The notes under the pieces: model-generated
Databases searched by the model: none
The model's input: only the letters and a program-made list of their open reading frames with translations
What the model was told of the DNA's origin: nothing
Position numbers and translations under genes: made by a program
Shown: positions 1 to 7,912 of the stretch, one piece after another
Layout of the letters: the number at the start of each line of letters is the position of its first letter
Numbering within the stretch: position 1 is the first letter of the stretch
Origin: JACMLD01 sp044227095
Lineage (GTDB): Bacteria; Bacteroidota; Bacteroidia; Chitinophagales; Chitinophagaceae
Direction: 5' to 3'
Assembly (NCBI GenBank): GCA_044227095.1
Contig: JBGAFV010000001.1
Coordinates: forward strand, 4,402,001 to 4,466,000
Length of the DNA: 64,000 nucleotides

Positions 1-1202
1 TTTATCATAAACACACCTGAGTAATCCAGTTCTTTGTTTTCATCTTTAAAAAAACCGGGTAATCCATATGGAGGATCTGTAAAATAGATCGTTCCATCAC
101 TTTTCAATACAATATCGTTGGGACTATTAAAACGTTTACCATCAATTTTATCTGCCAGTACCGTTACAGGGCCTTTTTTTTCATGGCGAATAACGCGGCG
201 GTTGCCATGTTGGTCAACAATTAAACGCCCTTCTTTATCAATAGCAAGTCCGTTGGAACCCGGTTGACCATACCGGCCAATATCTTCACCGGTATAACCA
301 CTATGACTTATGTATACGGTTACATTTTTATTTTGGGGGTTGTAACGGTAAATGGTGTTTGTGTTCGGATCGCTGAATAAAAGATAACCATCAGGATGCC
401 ATACAGGCCCTTCAATAAAAGAAAAACCATCTGCAACTTTTTCTATCATTGTTCCCGGTGCAATAACTGCATTGAGCATTGTATCAATAACTGAAATTTT
501 ACCAATGTCTTTCCATGCAGGGTTTGATGGCAGTTCCTTATAAAAATCAACAACTGCATTACGCACCCAGATATAATTATCCGGAATTTTTCCTAACGGC
601 CCATTGATGCCCAGAATAGCAATTGAAAAATGATCCCCCGCCTTTGCGTTGTTGGTAAGGACAACACGGTTTCTTGTATTAAATCCTGCTATCACACCAT
701 TTCCACTTTGCCCAAACCCCTGCATCTGTTTTCCATTTACCCATATTTCACTGTAATCATCCATTACAATTTCAAAAACAGCTGTTGTGCCTGTTGTTTG
801 AAAACTGCTAACTGTTTTAGGTATTGTTAGCTCAACCTTAAACCATACAAATGATACAAGGCCCATGCCCTCACGCATTTCAAGGTCTGTTGGATGAATG
901 GGTTTGAACCCGGCATCAAAATCAGCCGCACCTATTTGCGGATGCAGCGTATGTGTTTTTATCGGCATCCCGGTTGGGTATAATAACATTGCATCTGTAC
1001 CTGATGGCCCGGGTGTTTTAAAATCTGCTTCGGCTATATGCGCTGGTTGTACATACCATTCTGCATTCACCAATGCAGCACCGTTGTTTGTACGCAAATC
1101 GGCAATAGCCAGAGGTTTATCAACTGCAAGTTGTCGCGTCTCCTGCGCAATGACAGCCCACGAATGCCATATCCATATGCACAGGAATAATGATTTTTTC
1201 AT
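1..1202 (-). CDS. SMP-30/gluconolactonase-like secreted protein (partial, 3' end outside window)
   Basis: The frame opens at ATG 1202 and stays open to the window edge, giving about 400 codons with the C terminus missing. Residues 1-20 form a signal peptide ending in AVIAQ. Residues about 30-240 look like a beta-sandwich sugar-binding-type domain (DDYSEIWVNGK and similar). From about 255 the SMP-30/gluconolactonase/LRE propeller begins: FIEGPVWHPDG carries a Glu (about 264) that fits the metal-ligand position, and NSPNDIV (Asn about 359 and 362) fits the second ligand motif, followed by YFTDPPYGLP. The family hydrolyses lactones in the periplasm or outside the cell; the substrate here is unknown. 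The HbpS-like gene lies immediately upstream on the same strand, with a 53-nt gap, so co-transcription is plausible. The N-terminal accessory domain makes it longer than a plain SMP-30 protein. Confidence 0.85.
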   Translation of the reverse strand, partial: MKKSLFLCIWIWHSWAVIAQETRQLAVDKPLAIADLRTNNGAALVNAEWYVQPAHIAEADFKTPGPSGTDAMLLYPTGMPIKTHTLHPQIGAADFDAGFKPIHPTDLEMREGMGLVSFVWFKVELTIPKTVSSFQTTGTTAVFEIVMDDYSEIWVNGKQMQGFGQSGNGVIAGFNTRNRVVLTNNAKAGDHFSIAILGINGPLGKIPDNYIWVRNAVVDFYKELPSNPAWKDIGKISVIDTMLNAVIAPGTMIEKVADGFSFIEGPVWHPDGYLLFSDPNTNTIYRYNPQNKNVTVYISHSGYTGEDIGRYGQPGSNGLAIDKEGRLIVDQHGNRRVIRHEKKGPVTVLADKIDGKRFNSPNDIVLKSDGTIYFTDPPYGLPGFFKDENKELDYSGVFMI

Positions 1203-1255
1203 AATTTATCTTTGAAATGCAGAATTTTTGTTTGTTGAAAGACAGCATGCTGATT

Positions 1256-1726
1256 TTAATTAACCGGAATTTTTGCACCTGCATTCGCCATGTCTTCGTC
1301 CTGCTGTGCGCTGGCACTTCCGCTAACACCAATTGCACCTATTACCTGGCCGTCTACCACAATAGGAATACCGCCTTGCAAAAAAGTATGTCCTACAGTA
1401 ATCAATGCCTGTCTTCCACCATTAATAGCATTTTCTAGTTTAGATGATGGAGCCCTGAAAGTAGCCGCCGTATTTGCTTTTTTAATTGCCACCTCTGATG
1501 CAGCGGGAAATGTATTATCAAGCCTTTCTAAATAAACAAGGTTGCCACCGCCATCTACTATGGCAATTGCGCCACCTGGGGCATTGTTTGCTTTTGCATA
1601 CTTTATAGCCTCTGCAGTTATTTTTTTTGCAGCTTCAAGTGAAATTGATTTGGTTGTAATCAATTGGGCTGAACATGTTGTTGAAACTGTCAGCATAATC
1701 AGGATACACTGGAATATATTTTTCAT
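1256..1726 (-). CDS. GlcG/HbpS-family (DUF336) exported protein
   Basis: This is a 156-residue protein with a signal peptide of about 21 residues (ends CSAQ), followed by a single Haem_degrading/GlcG-HbpS domain covering nearly all the rest. Typical family segments are visible: GGAIAIVDGGGNLVYLERLD, an Ala/Lys helix with KKANTAATFR, and the C-terminal GGIPIVVDGQVIGAIGVSG followed by QQDEDMANAG. Family members bind haem or small organic acids, and HbpS is an extracellular haem-sensing partner of a two-component system in streptomycetes. No kinase is nearby, so a sensory role cannot be claimed. It sits between the double-YHS gene and the SMP-30 gene, all reading the same way. Confidence 0.85.
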   Translation of the reverse strand: MKNIFQCILIMLTVSTTCSAQLITTKSISLEAAKKITAEAIKYAKANNAPGGAIAIVDGGGNLVYLERLDNTFPAASEVAIKKANTAATFRAPSSKLENAINGGRQALITVGHTFLQGGIPIVVDGQVIGAIGVSGSASAQQDEDMANAGAKIPVN

Positions 1727-1771
1727 GATTTTTTTTGTGTGGTGATATTATAGTTTTGTCTTTTTATGTTT

Positions 1772-2791
1772 TTAGTTTGATGGCGCAGCATCTGTCTTTG
1801 CAGGCTGAGCAGGCTTATCGAATTTCACTTTTTTGCCTGCATGTTTCTTTACTTCTTCAGGCCAATAGCTATCTGCTTTTGCAGTATTGCCGGCAACATC
1901 TTTGTTAAACTGATCAAAAGCATCTTTTGTATGCTGCAGTATTAAACGTCCATCTACAAACTGAAAAATAGTAGGATCGATTGGTCGCAATTTGCCCAGG
2001 CTCATTGCATATCCGCAGAATGAACCATATTGAGGTGCGTATTTAGAAGGATTGTTTTTAAACAGTGTTGCATGTTCGTCAGATATGAACCAATAAGTGG
2101 CCCCGTTATAACGTGCAGAATATTTTGGATCTCCCTTTACTGCTTTGTTATCAGTAAAATAGCCAACAGCATCATAGCCCTGTAATGTAACGCCATCGGG
2201 ATCGGTATTATTCAGAAATGCTTTTTCGTCATCTGTAACTATTTGTTTACCGCCATTTTTTACTACCAGCGGCCAGTATTTGTCTGCCAGTTTCAGGTTG
2301 CCTTCTACATCTTTATTCCATCCCGCAACTGCCCTGGCGTTGTGCTGTATTACCAGGCGACCATCAAGAATTGAAAAGGTATTTACATCTATAGGAGCAG
2401 TTCGCCCCAATGATACTGCGTATGCGCAAAATCCACCAAATTGTGGTTTATATTTAGCAGGATTGGCTTTGAAAAGATCCAGGTGCTCCTGTGATACAAA
2501 ATAATAAACCGCTGTTTCATAAGTAAACTGGTATTTTGCATCTCCTTTTACAGGTTTATTGTCTGTAAAGAAGGCCACGGCATCATAACCATCAAGTATT
2601 ACCCCCTGCTCATTTACGTTTACCAGCGCCGTTCCATCTTTCGGTTGCGCATTTGCAAAGCCAACAAGCATCATGGCAGTAAATAGGATAAAGAAAATTT
2701 TTAGTAAAATGCCGGTAACATTTTGCTTATGCGATTGTATATAAAACGCATTTGCCCGGTGTTCTTTTAGATTTAATGTATACTTTTTCAT
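1772..2791 (-). CDS. double YHS-domain exported protein
   Basis: The start is placed at the ATG at 2791 (MKKYTLNLK), not at an in-frame ATG 21 nt upstream, because the upstream codons (MCCKKQK) add nothing. The 339-residue product has a hydrophobic signal segment at about residues 29-47 ending in FANAQ, then two tandem homologous halves. Each half has a GYDAV(A/G)(F/Y)F start (about 68 and 205), a YYF/YWF-(V/I)S-(Q/D)EH segment, a conserved FC(A/G)YA cysteine, a DGRL(V/I)(I/L)QH strand and a (D/N)-K-D-V tail ending in (K/S)YWP. YHS domains usually occur once, in metal-transporting ATPases or small metalloproteins, and metal binding is likely but unproven. The tail is Lys/Ala/Pro rich. The duplication within one exported protein is the notable point. 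Confidence 0.8.
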   Translation of the reverse strand: MKKYTLNLKEHRANAFYIQSHKQNVTGILLKIFFILFTAMMLVGFANAQPKDGTALVNVNEQGVILDGYDAVAFFTDNKPVKGDAKYQFTYETAVYYFVSQEHLDLFKANPAKYKPQFGGFCAYAVSLGRTAPIDVNTFSILDGRLVIQHNARAVAGWNKDVEGNLKLADKYWPLVVKNGGKQIVTDDEKAFLNNTDPDGVTLQGYDAVGYFTDNKAVKGDPKYSARYNGATYWFISDEHATLFKNNPSKYAPQYGSFCGYAMSLGKLRPIDPTIFQFVDGRLILQHTKDAFDQFNKDVAGNTAKADSYWPEEVKKHAGKKVKFDKPAQPAKTDAAPSN

Positions 2792-2811
2792 TTTTTGTTT
2801 TTTACAGCACA

Positions 2812-3139
2812 AAAGAACATCTATCTGCAGCCAGGCGCTGTCACTCAGTTTACAAAATGAAAAAGCAGTAATGATTTATAGGAAAAGTTGTCGGCTGCTG
2901 TACAAATGCAGCACAGCTATTCTAAAAATTATCTGGAGAAATATTCAATCCGCTTTGGTAAATGCGGTAAAAGAAAGATTTGAATCGCACTGTTATTTAC
3001 TGAAGGAATAATAGCTCGTCGGGATGCCTACTGTTGCGCAATCCAAACACTTCAATGAATGACTTTACATCGAATGCCGCGTATTACTATTACGTCAAAT
3101 TTTGATTTACTGAAGGCGTTTTATTATTATGCGCAATTG
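2812..3139. other. intergenic stretch without recognisable gene
   Basis: This AT-rich gap lies between the double-YHS gene and the esterase gene. It contains short inverted segments such as TGCTG...CAGCA near 2895 and two separated TTGCGCAA/GCGCAATTG-like words, but no coherent reading frame, RNA gene or convincing terminator. Confidence 0.5.
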
Positions 3140-4006
3140 TTATCGCAAATTAAACTTCCTGAGAAACGCATCTGTCTTTTGAAGGATTTCTTCGTCAAAA
3201 TAGTCAGCATATTTTTTATTGCCAACAGCAAGGTAATGCTGTCTGCCTTTATAAATGTATTCCTCAACGTAATTACCCTTTTCGTGCATTTTCGCAGTAA
3301 ACATCTGACCGATATAGGGCAGCACCTGGTTATCCTGGTCGCCGCAGAAGTAAATCACAGGAGGCATCCCTGGTCTGATGTGGTGGTATGGAGAAATTGA
3401 CCATATCTCTTCCCTACGACTGCCCAGCAGCATATCAACCCACGCCTCCATAGTATTTACGGCACTTGAGAATAGCAGCAGTGCAGCAGGTCTTGGGTCA
3501 ATGCCCGGGTCGTCCGTGTTCTCGTTAATGGAATCGAGTAAAGCCGTTGACAATGCAAGTTGACCGCCGGCTGATTGTCCGCCCACTACTATCTTAAACG
3601 GATCAATCCCAAGTGCAGCTGCATTGGCCTTCAACCAGCGAATGGACGAACGGGCATCTTTTGTTGATTCCACTGGCGTAACAGAAAGATTGGGATAACT
3701 GCCGTCTGCGTTCTTGCAAAGCCTGTATTCTACAGAGAAGGTAATAAAGCCCATACGGGCATAGCGCTTACAGGCCTCAAAAAATTCTGAAGGGTCGCCA
3801 AAAGCCCAGCCTCCTCCATGAAAGAATGCAATGGCGGTATTGTCGCTCTTAAGGTGCTGCTTTTCGGTGTAAAACATAAACAGCTTAAGTTCTCTTCCAT
3901 CAACCTTTTTATAAGTGTAAGTCTTCGTCAATACCGTAGTGTCCTGGGCAAAGAGATGCCCAAATGAAAAAAAGAAAAAGATAAGTATTGAGAAGCATTG
4001 TTTCAT
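3140..4006 (-). CDS. secreted alpha/beta-hydrolase, BD-FAE/esterase-lipase type
   Basis: The frame extends upstream to 4126, but the start is placed at ATG 4006 because it gives a clean signal peptide (MKQCFSILIFFFFSFGHLFAQ). The product has 288 residues. The oxyanion motif HGGGW is at residues 63-67. The nucleophile elbow GGQSAGG has Ser145. The acid is Asp in CGDQDN (about 223/225) and the His is in GRQHY (about 257), so the triad is complete. The layout matches the bacterial esterase/lipase group that includes feruloyl and acetyl xylan esterases and kynurenine formamidase-like proteins. The leader-type sequence indicates export to the periplasm or outer surface. A TAATTTTG -7 box lies at 4075-4082. 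Confidence 0.85.
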   Translation of the reverse strand: MKQCFSILIFFFFSFGHLFAQDTTVLTKTYTYKKVDGRELKLFMFYTEKQHLKSDNTAIAFFHGGGWAFGDPSEFFEACKRYARMGFITFSVEYRLCKNADGSYPNLSVTPVESTKDARSSIRWLKANAAALGIDPFKIVVGGQSAGGQLALSTALLDSINENTDDPGIDPRPAALLLFSSAVNTMEAWVDMLLGSRREEIWSISPYHHIRPGMPPVIYFCGDQDNQVLPYIGQMFTAKMHEKGNYVEEYIYKGRQHYLAVGNKKYADYFDEEILQKTDAFLRKFNLR

Positions 4007-4074
4007 GTAGCTGATTTTGACGATTTTTCTTCCTGAAATAAATTTATTACTTCCATATGAGCAAAAAAACTGTA

Positions 4075-4082
4075 CAAAATTA
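4075..4082 (-). promoter_or_regulatory. -7 box TAATTTTG of esterase promoter
   Basis: On the minus strand this reads TAATTTTG, an exact match to the Bacteroidota sigma-A consensus TANNTTTG, about 69 nt before the esterase start. No clear TTTG is seen at the -33 position, so support is partial. Confidence 0.35.
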
Positions 4083-4099
4083 GATTTAGCTACTTTGTA

Positions 4100-4150
4100 C
4101 AGTCGGGTGGGGACGACTAGATTCAAACCATCGACCCTCCCGAACTCACT
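4100..4150 (-). other. tRNA-like remnant (3' half only)
   Basis: On the minus strand the sequence GGGTCG, then GGTTTGAATC, then TAGTCGTCCC closely parallels the 3' half of the intact tRNA-Pro 90 nt away (GGGTCG, AGTTCGAATC, TTGTCGTCCC). It has substitutions in the T-arm that break pairing, and it has no D-arm or anticodon arm. A CCCGA...TCGGG hairpin replaces the missing half. It lies beyond the terminator of the tRNA. It may be a degenerate duplicate of the tRNA end, such as is left by an integrated element. Confidence 0.45.
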
Positions 4151-4182
4151 CGGGATGTGTTATTGAACGATATCACTAAAAC

Positions 4183-4211
4183 AAAAAAGCTTCACCTTTT
4201 AGTGAAGCTTT
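4183..4211 (-). terminator. intrinsic terminator of tRNA-Pro
   Basis: On the minus strand a perfect 10-bp stem (AAAGCTTCAC pairing with GTGAAGCTTT, 6-nt loop) is followed by TTTTTTGT. It begins 8 nt after the tRNA 3' end. Confidence 0.85.
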
Positions 4212-4218
4212 GTGATCG

Positions 4219-4292
4219 TCGGGACGACAAGATTCGAACTTGCGACCCCTAGCACCCCATGCTAGTGCGCTACCGGGCTGCGCTACGTCCCG
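4219..4292 (-). tRNA. tRNA-Pro (GGG anticodon)
   Basis: The 74-nt minus-strand sequence folds into a standard cloverleaf. It has a 7-bp acceptor stem CGGGACG/CGTCCCG with discriminator A, a D-arm with GCGC/GCGC and AGCCCGGTA loop, an anticodon stem CTAGC/GCTAG with loop ATGGGGT (anticodon GGG, reading CCC/CCU proline codons), and a T-arm CAAG-TTCGAAT-CTTG. The 3' CCA is not encoded. An intrinsic terminator follows. Confidence 0.95.
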
Positions 4293-4299
4293 AACTTTG

Positions 4300-4370
4300 T
4301 AGTCTTTAGTCGGCAGTCATTAATCTGTAGGTTTTGACTAAAGACTCCCGACTAAAAACTAAAGACTGAT
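4300..4370. repeat. inverted pair of heptanucleotide repeat tracts
   Basis: Left arm 4300-4327 reads in 7-nt units TAGTCTT, TAGTCGG, CAGTCAT, TAATCTG. Right arm 4336-4370 reads GACTAAA, GACTCCC, GACTAAA, AACTAAA, GACTGAT. The right arm is the reverse complement type of the left, so the pair can fold back. It sits just upstream of the tRNA gene. Confidence 0.8.
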
Positions 4371-4454
4371 TACGGGCTGCAAATGTAAGCCATTCTTTTA
4401 ATTGTCTTTACAGGATTTAAAGATTATAAAGATTAATAGGATTAATAGAATGCT

Positions 4455-4960
4455 CTCAGCCAACATCGAAGATGCCTCCACGTATTGCCATAAAAGGAAT
4501 CTGAAATAAAAAGCTCTTAATAAAACTCCGGCATCTCCATCCTTCAACCTAATAATTTCCTGTGCTGCTTTTTGTCCCCCCTTTCTCCGTGGTTAAAGCT
4601 AAGAGGTAAAAGAGAAAAGGAGAAAAAGGGAATAGTATGGCTGCGTCGAAGATGCCCTTGTGTATTGCCTTAAAAGGAACCTACAATAAAAAGCTCTCAA
4701 TAAAACTCCAGCATCTCCATCCTTCAACCTAATAATTTCCTGTGCTGCTTTGTGTCCCCCCTGTCTTCGTGGTTAAAGCTAAGAGGTAAAAGGTAAAAGA
4801 GAAAAGGAGAAAAAGGGAATAGTATGGCTACATCGAAGATGTCCCTGTTTATTGCCTTAAAAGGAATCTACAATAAAAAGCTCTCAATAAAACTCCAGCA
4901 TCTCCATCCTTCAACCTAATAATTTCCTGTGCTGCTTTGTGTCCCTCCTGTCTCCGTGGC
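4455..4960. repeat. three tandem copies of a ~180-bp intergenic block
   Basis: A 60-nt core with AATAAAAAGCTCT, CATCTCCATCCTTCAACC and TAATTTCCTGTGCTGCTT occurs at 4501-4560, 4681-4740 and 4867-4926, giving periods of 180 and 186 bp. Flanking segments (CGAAGATGCC..., GGTAAAAGAGAAAAGGAG) are repeated too. The third copy runs to within about 50 nt of the dihydroorotase-like start codon. No gene is present in it. Confidence 0.9.
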
Positions 4961-5004
4961 GAAAAATTCAAAAACAACCATTATCTTCGCGCAATTCCCT
5001 TACA

Positions 5005-6273
5005 ATGAGGTTTCTACTAAAACAGGTTTTCATTACAGATCCACACTCGCCGTATCACCGTTCCCGTAAAGATATTTTTATTACAAACGGCGTCATCAGC
5101 ACCATTGCAGACAGTAATTCAGAAACAGCAGACCATATTATAGAAGCAGAAGGGTTACATGTTTCGCCAGGCTGGGCAGATGTATTTTCCAATTTTTGTG
5201 ATCCAGGTTACGAGTACAAAGAAGTGTTGCAAACCGGCGCTGCCGCAGCTGCCGCAGGTGGTTATACCAGTGTTTTTGTTGTTCCTAATACCAAACCGGT
5301 TATTGATGCAAAATCCCAGGTAGAATACATCGTTCAGCAGTCCAAATCATTACCGGTACAGGTTATTCCTTTAGGTGCTGTAACCAAAAATGCTGAAGGA
5401 AAAGAACTGGCAGAGATGTATGATATGAACAAGAGTGGTGCCGTAGCCTTTAGTGATGGGTTGAACGCTATACAAGCGGCAGGTATTTTATTGAAAGCCC
5501 TGCAATACATCAAATCGTTTAATGGCGTAATCATTCAGATACCGGAAGACAAAACAATTGCTCCTCATGGTTTAATAAACGAAGGCCTTGTTTCTACCCG
5601 GCTCGGTTTGCCCGGCAAACCAATCATGGCAGAAGAACTGATGGTGGCAAGGGATATTAAACTGGCACGCTATGCAGATTCAAAACTGCATTTTACAGGT
5701 GTCAGTTCGCCAAAGTCATTAGAATATATTAAACGTGCAAAAGACGGCGGTTTGAAAGTTACCTGCTCGGTTACGCCTTATCACCTTGCGTTTTGCGATG
5801 AAGATTTATATTCTTATGATACTAATCTTAAAGTAAACCCACCCTTGCGCACCCGCGAAGATATGATGATACTGCGCAAAGCTGTAGCAGACGGAACAGT
5901 GGATTGTATTGCCGCTCATCATATGCCGCAGGACTGGGACAGCAAAACCTGCGAATTTGAATATGCAAAACCGGGCATGATTGGCCTGCAGACTGCCTAT
6001 CCAGTTTTAAAAACAATAATGCCTGAGGTAAGTGAAGAAAGATGGATTGAATTGCTATGCATTAATCCCCGAAACATTTTTGGATTGCCCGTTCCTGTTA
6101 TAAAAGAGAACAGCAACGCCAACCTTACCATGTTTTTGCCTGCACAAAAAAATGTTTTTGCCAAAGAAGACATACAATCAAAATCGTACAACTCGCCTTT
6201 TATTGGTGCAACATTTGCGGGCAAAGTGGCGGGTATTATTAATGGTGAAAAGATAGTGATGAACAGGCTGTAA
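5005..6273 (+). CDS. dihydroorotase-like protein lacking zinc ligands
   Basis: The start is placed at ATG 5005 (MRFLLKQVF); an in-frame GTG at 4939 lies in repeat DNA. The 422-residue product matches class I dihydroorotase/allantoinase throughout (AGGYTSVFVVPNTKPV, VTCSVTPYHL, NPPLRT, DGTVDCIA, PGMIGLQTAYP). The catalytic residues are changed. The DxHxHxREPG metal motif is D59-V-F-S-N-F-C-D-P-G, so both His are lost (F61, N63) and the substrate Arg is C65. The HxED His is Ile/Pro (IPED, 179-182). The HVS His is G232. The catalytic Asp of DHAPH is His305. Asp151 of AFSD is kept. It is therefore probably not a dihydroorotase, but it could be a structural pseudoenzyme like the PyrC' partners of aspartate transcarbamoylase. 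It is one nucleotide from the next gene. Confidence 0.8.
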   Translation: MRFLLKQVFITDPHSPYHRSRKDIFITNGVISTIADSNSETADHIIEAEGLHVSPGWADVFSNFCDPGYEYKEVLQTGAAAAAAGGYTSVFVVPNTKPVIDAKSQVEYIVQQSKSLPVQVIPLGAVTKNAEGKELAEMYDMNKSGAVAFSDGLNAIQAAGILLKALQYIKSFNGVIIQIPEDKTIAPHGLINEGLVSTRLGLPGKPIMAEELMVARDIKLARYADSKLHFTGVSSPKSLEYIKRAKDGGLKVTCSVTPYHLAFCDEDLYSYDTNLKVNPPLRTREDMMILRKAVADGTVDCIAAHHMPQDWDSKTCEFEYAKPGMIGLQTAYPVLKTIMPEVSEERWIELLCINPRNIFGLPVPVIKENSNANLTMFLPAQKNVFAKEDIQSKSYNSPFIGATFAGKVAGIINGEKIVMNRL

Positions 6274-6274
6274 C

Positions 6275-6778
6275 ATGGAAAACAAAATCACTTCGCACGT
6301 TTTAAAGGGCTTTATTATTGCCTGTATACTAATAGTACTTGACCTGGTTTTACAGAAACTTTATAATCCTGTGCCCGAACGTTTGCGTTATTTATCTGGC
6401 ATGGCCATTACTTTTGCCGGCGTACTTGCATCCTGTATCATTTATAGCAAACAGCTTGGTGTTAAAACAGTATTTGGGGATGGGTTTTCGCACGGATTAA
6501 AAACAGCAGCAGTAATTGCTTTTATAATGGCCGTGTACACTTTTATTGCGGTAAAATTCATTTATCCGCCACCAGGCGCCGCAGAAATGGAAGCTGCAAT
6601 AAAAGCAATAGAACAACAGGGCAATGCATTGTATGAAGAAGCAAAACAACAGGCATTTGAAGCAGCAAAAAACAGGTGGATAATTTATGTTTCCATTTCT
6701 ATTTTCGCTTCGCTAATTCCCGGTCTGCTGGCATCTGTAATTGGAGGGCTTGTAACAAAAAAAGAACCCTTAATTTAA
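6275..6778 (+). CDS. DUF4199 membrane protein
   Basis: This 167-residue protein starts one nucleotide after the dihydroorotase-like stop, indicating one transcript. It has hydrophobic segments at about 10-27, 42-60 and 75-93, a hydrophilic Glu/Ala/Lys stretch (about 100-135), and a last segment at about 137-160. This is the four-helix pattern of DUF4199, a Bacteroidota family of unknown function often located beside polyprenyl-type glycosyltransferases. The glycosyltransferase gene follows 17 nt downstream. A role in cell-envelope sugar handling is inferred only from context. Confidence 0.75.
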   Translation: MENKITSHVLKGFIIACILIVLDLVLQKLYNPVPERLRYLSGMAITFAGVLASCIIYSKQLGVKTVFGDGFSHGLKTAAVIAFIMAVYTFIAVKFIYPPPGAAEMEAAIKAIEQQGNALYEEAKQQAFEAAKNRWIIYVSISIFASLIPGLLASVIGGLVTKKEPLI

Positions 6779-6795
6779 CTTATAAAGATACACCG

Positions 6796-7740
6796 ATGGA
6801 TCTTTCGATTGTAATACCACTCATTGATGAAGCGGAATCTTTGCCGGAACTAACGGCATGGATAGAACGTGTGGTTAATGAGAACCACTACACCTATGAA
6901 ATCATCTTTATTGACGATGGAAGCAAGGACAATTCATGGGAAGTTATACAAAAGCTGCGTGCTGCCAATCCAAATATAAAAGGTATAAAATTTCAGCGCA
7001 ATTACGGCAAGTCTGCCGGCTTAAACGAAGGCTTCAGGGCAGCAAAAGGTGATGTGGTGATTACAATGGATGCAGACATGCAGGATTCTCCCGATGAAAT
7101 ACCAGAACTGAGGCGCATGGTGCTGGAAGAAAAATATGACCTGGTAAGCGGCTGGAAAAAAGTAAGGCACGATAACACACTCACTAAAAATATTCCTTCT
7201 AAATTTTATAATGGCATGACGAGGCTGATGTCGGGCATACAACTGCACGATTTTAACTGCGGCCTTAAAGCATACCGCAAAAATGTTGTAAAAAGCGTTG
7301 AAGTCTATGGAGACATGCACCGCTATATACCTGTGCTGGCTAAATGGAGCGGCTTTACAAAAATTGGAGAGAAAGTAGTTGAACACCGTGCACGCAAATA
7401 CGGCACTACAAAATTTGGATTAAGCAGGTTTGTAAACGGGCCTTTGGATCTTGCGTCTATTATGTTTGTTGGTAAATACGGTAAACGTCCTATGCATTTT
7501 TTTGGCCGTTGGGGATCTGTATGCTTTGGGCTCGGTTTTATTGTATTGATTTACCTTGTCGTGTCACGTCTAATGCACCCGGAAATTGGACTTAGCAACC
7601 GTCCGCCATTTTATATTGTGTTAACTGCAATGATCATTGGTTCGCAATTGTTTCTTGCAGGTTTTATTGGAGAAATGATTTCAAGAAATTCACCCGGCAG
7701 AAATTTTTACCTGGTGGAAGATAAGGCTGGCATAGAATAA
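6796..7740 (+). CDS. GT2 glycosyltransferase, DPM1/GtrB-like, with C-terminal membrane anchor
   Basis: The start is taken at ATG 6796 (MDLSIVIPL), where homology begins; the frame is open further upstream inside DUF4199. The product has 314 residues. The GT-A fold motifs are IFIDDGSKDNS (about residues 36-46), KGDVVITMDADMQD with the DXD-type metal motif (about 88-101), GMTRLMSG and the family HRAR-YG-(T)SKFG-like HRARKYGTTKFGLSR. Two hydrophobic helices follow at about 240-260 and 275-300. This layout matches bactoprenyl- or dolichyl-phosphate hexose transferases, which charge a lipid carrier on the cytoplasmic face of the inner membrane. The operon with DUF4199 suggests envelope glycan assembly. 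Confidence 0.88.
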   Translation: MDLSIVIPLIDEAESLPELTAWIERVVNENHYTYEIIFIDDGSKDNSWEVIQKLRAANPNIKGIKFQRNYGKSAGLNEGFRAAKGDVVITMDADMQDSPDEIPELRRMVLEEKYDLVSGWKKVRHDNTLTKNIPSKFYNGMTRLMSGIQLHDFNCGLKAYRKNVVKSVEVYGDMHRYIPVLAKWSGFTKIGEKVVEHRARKYGTTKFGLSRFVNGPLDLASIMFVGKYGKRPMHFFGRWGSVCFGLGFIVLIYLVVSRLMHPEIGLSNRPPFYIVLTAMIIGSQLFLAGFIGEMISRNSPGRNFYLVEDKAGIE

Positions 7741-7748
7741 TAAAAACC

Positions 7749-7883
7749 AATGCGAAAATATGTAAGTATGAAAATGCTTTTATTTTAAAATTCTTTACCG
7801 GGTACATCTTTGCATTTATTACAGGCGTGTATTCCGGTTTTCATTTCCACATTTGCATATTTCCGCATTCTCACATTATATCA
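7749..7883. repeat. inverted pair of heptanucleotide tracts upstream of GT4 gene
   Basis: Left tract 7749-7776 reads AATGCGA, AAATATG, TAAGTAT, GAAAATG. Right tract about 7842-7883 reads CATTTCC, ACATTTG, CATATTT, CCGCATT, CTCACAT. The two are of complementary type, so this intergenic region can form a long imperfect hairpin. Confidence 0.7.
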
Positions 7884-7912
7884 ATCATTCATAATTTTAC
7901 CGCCCAATTAAG

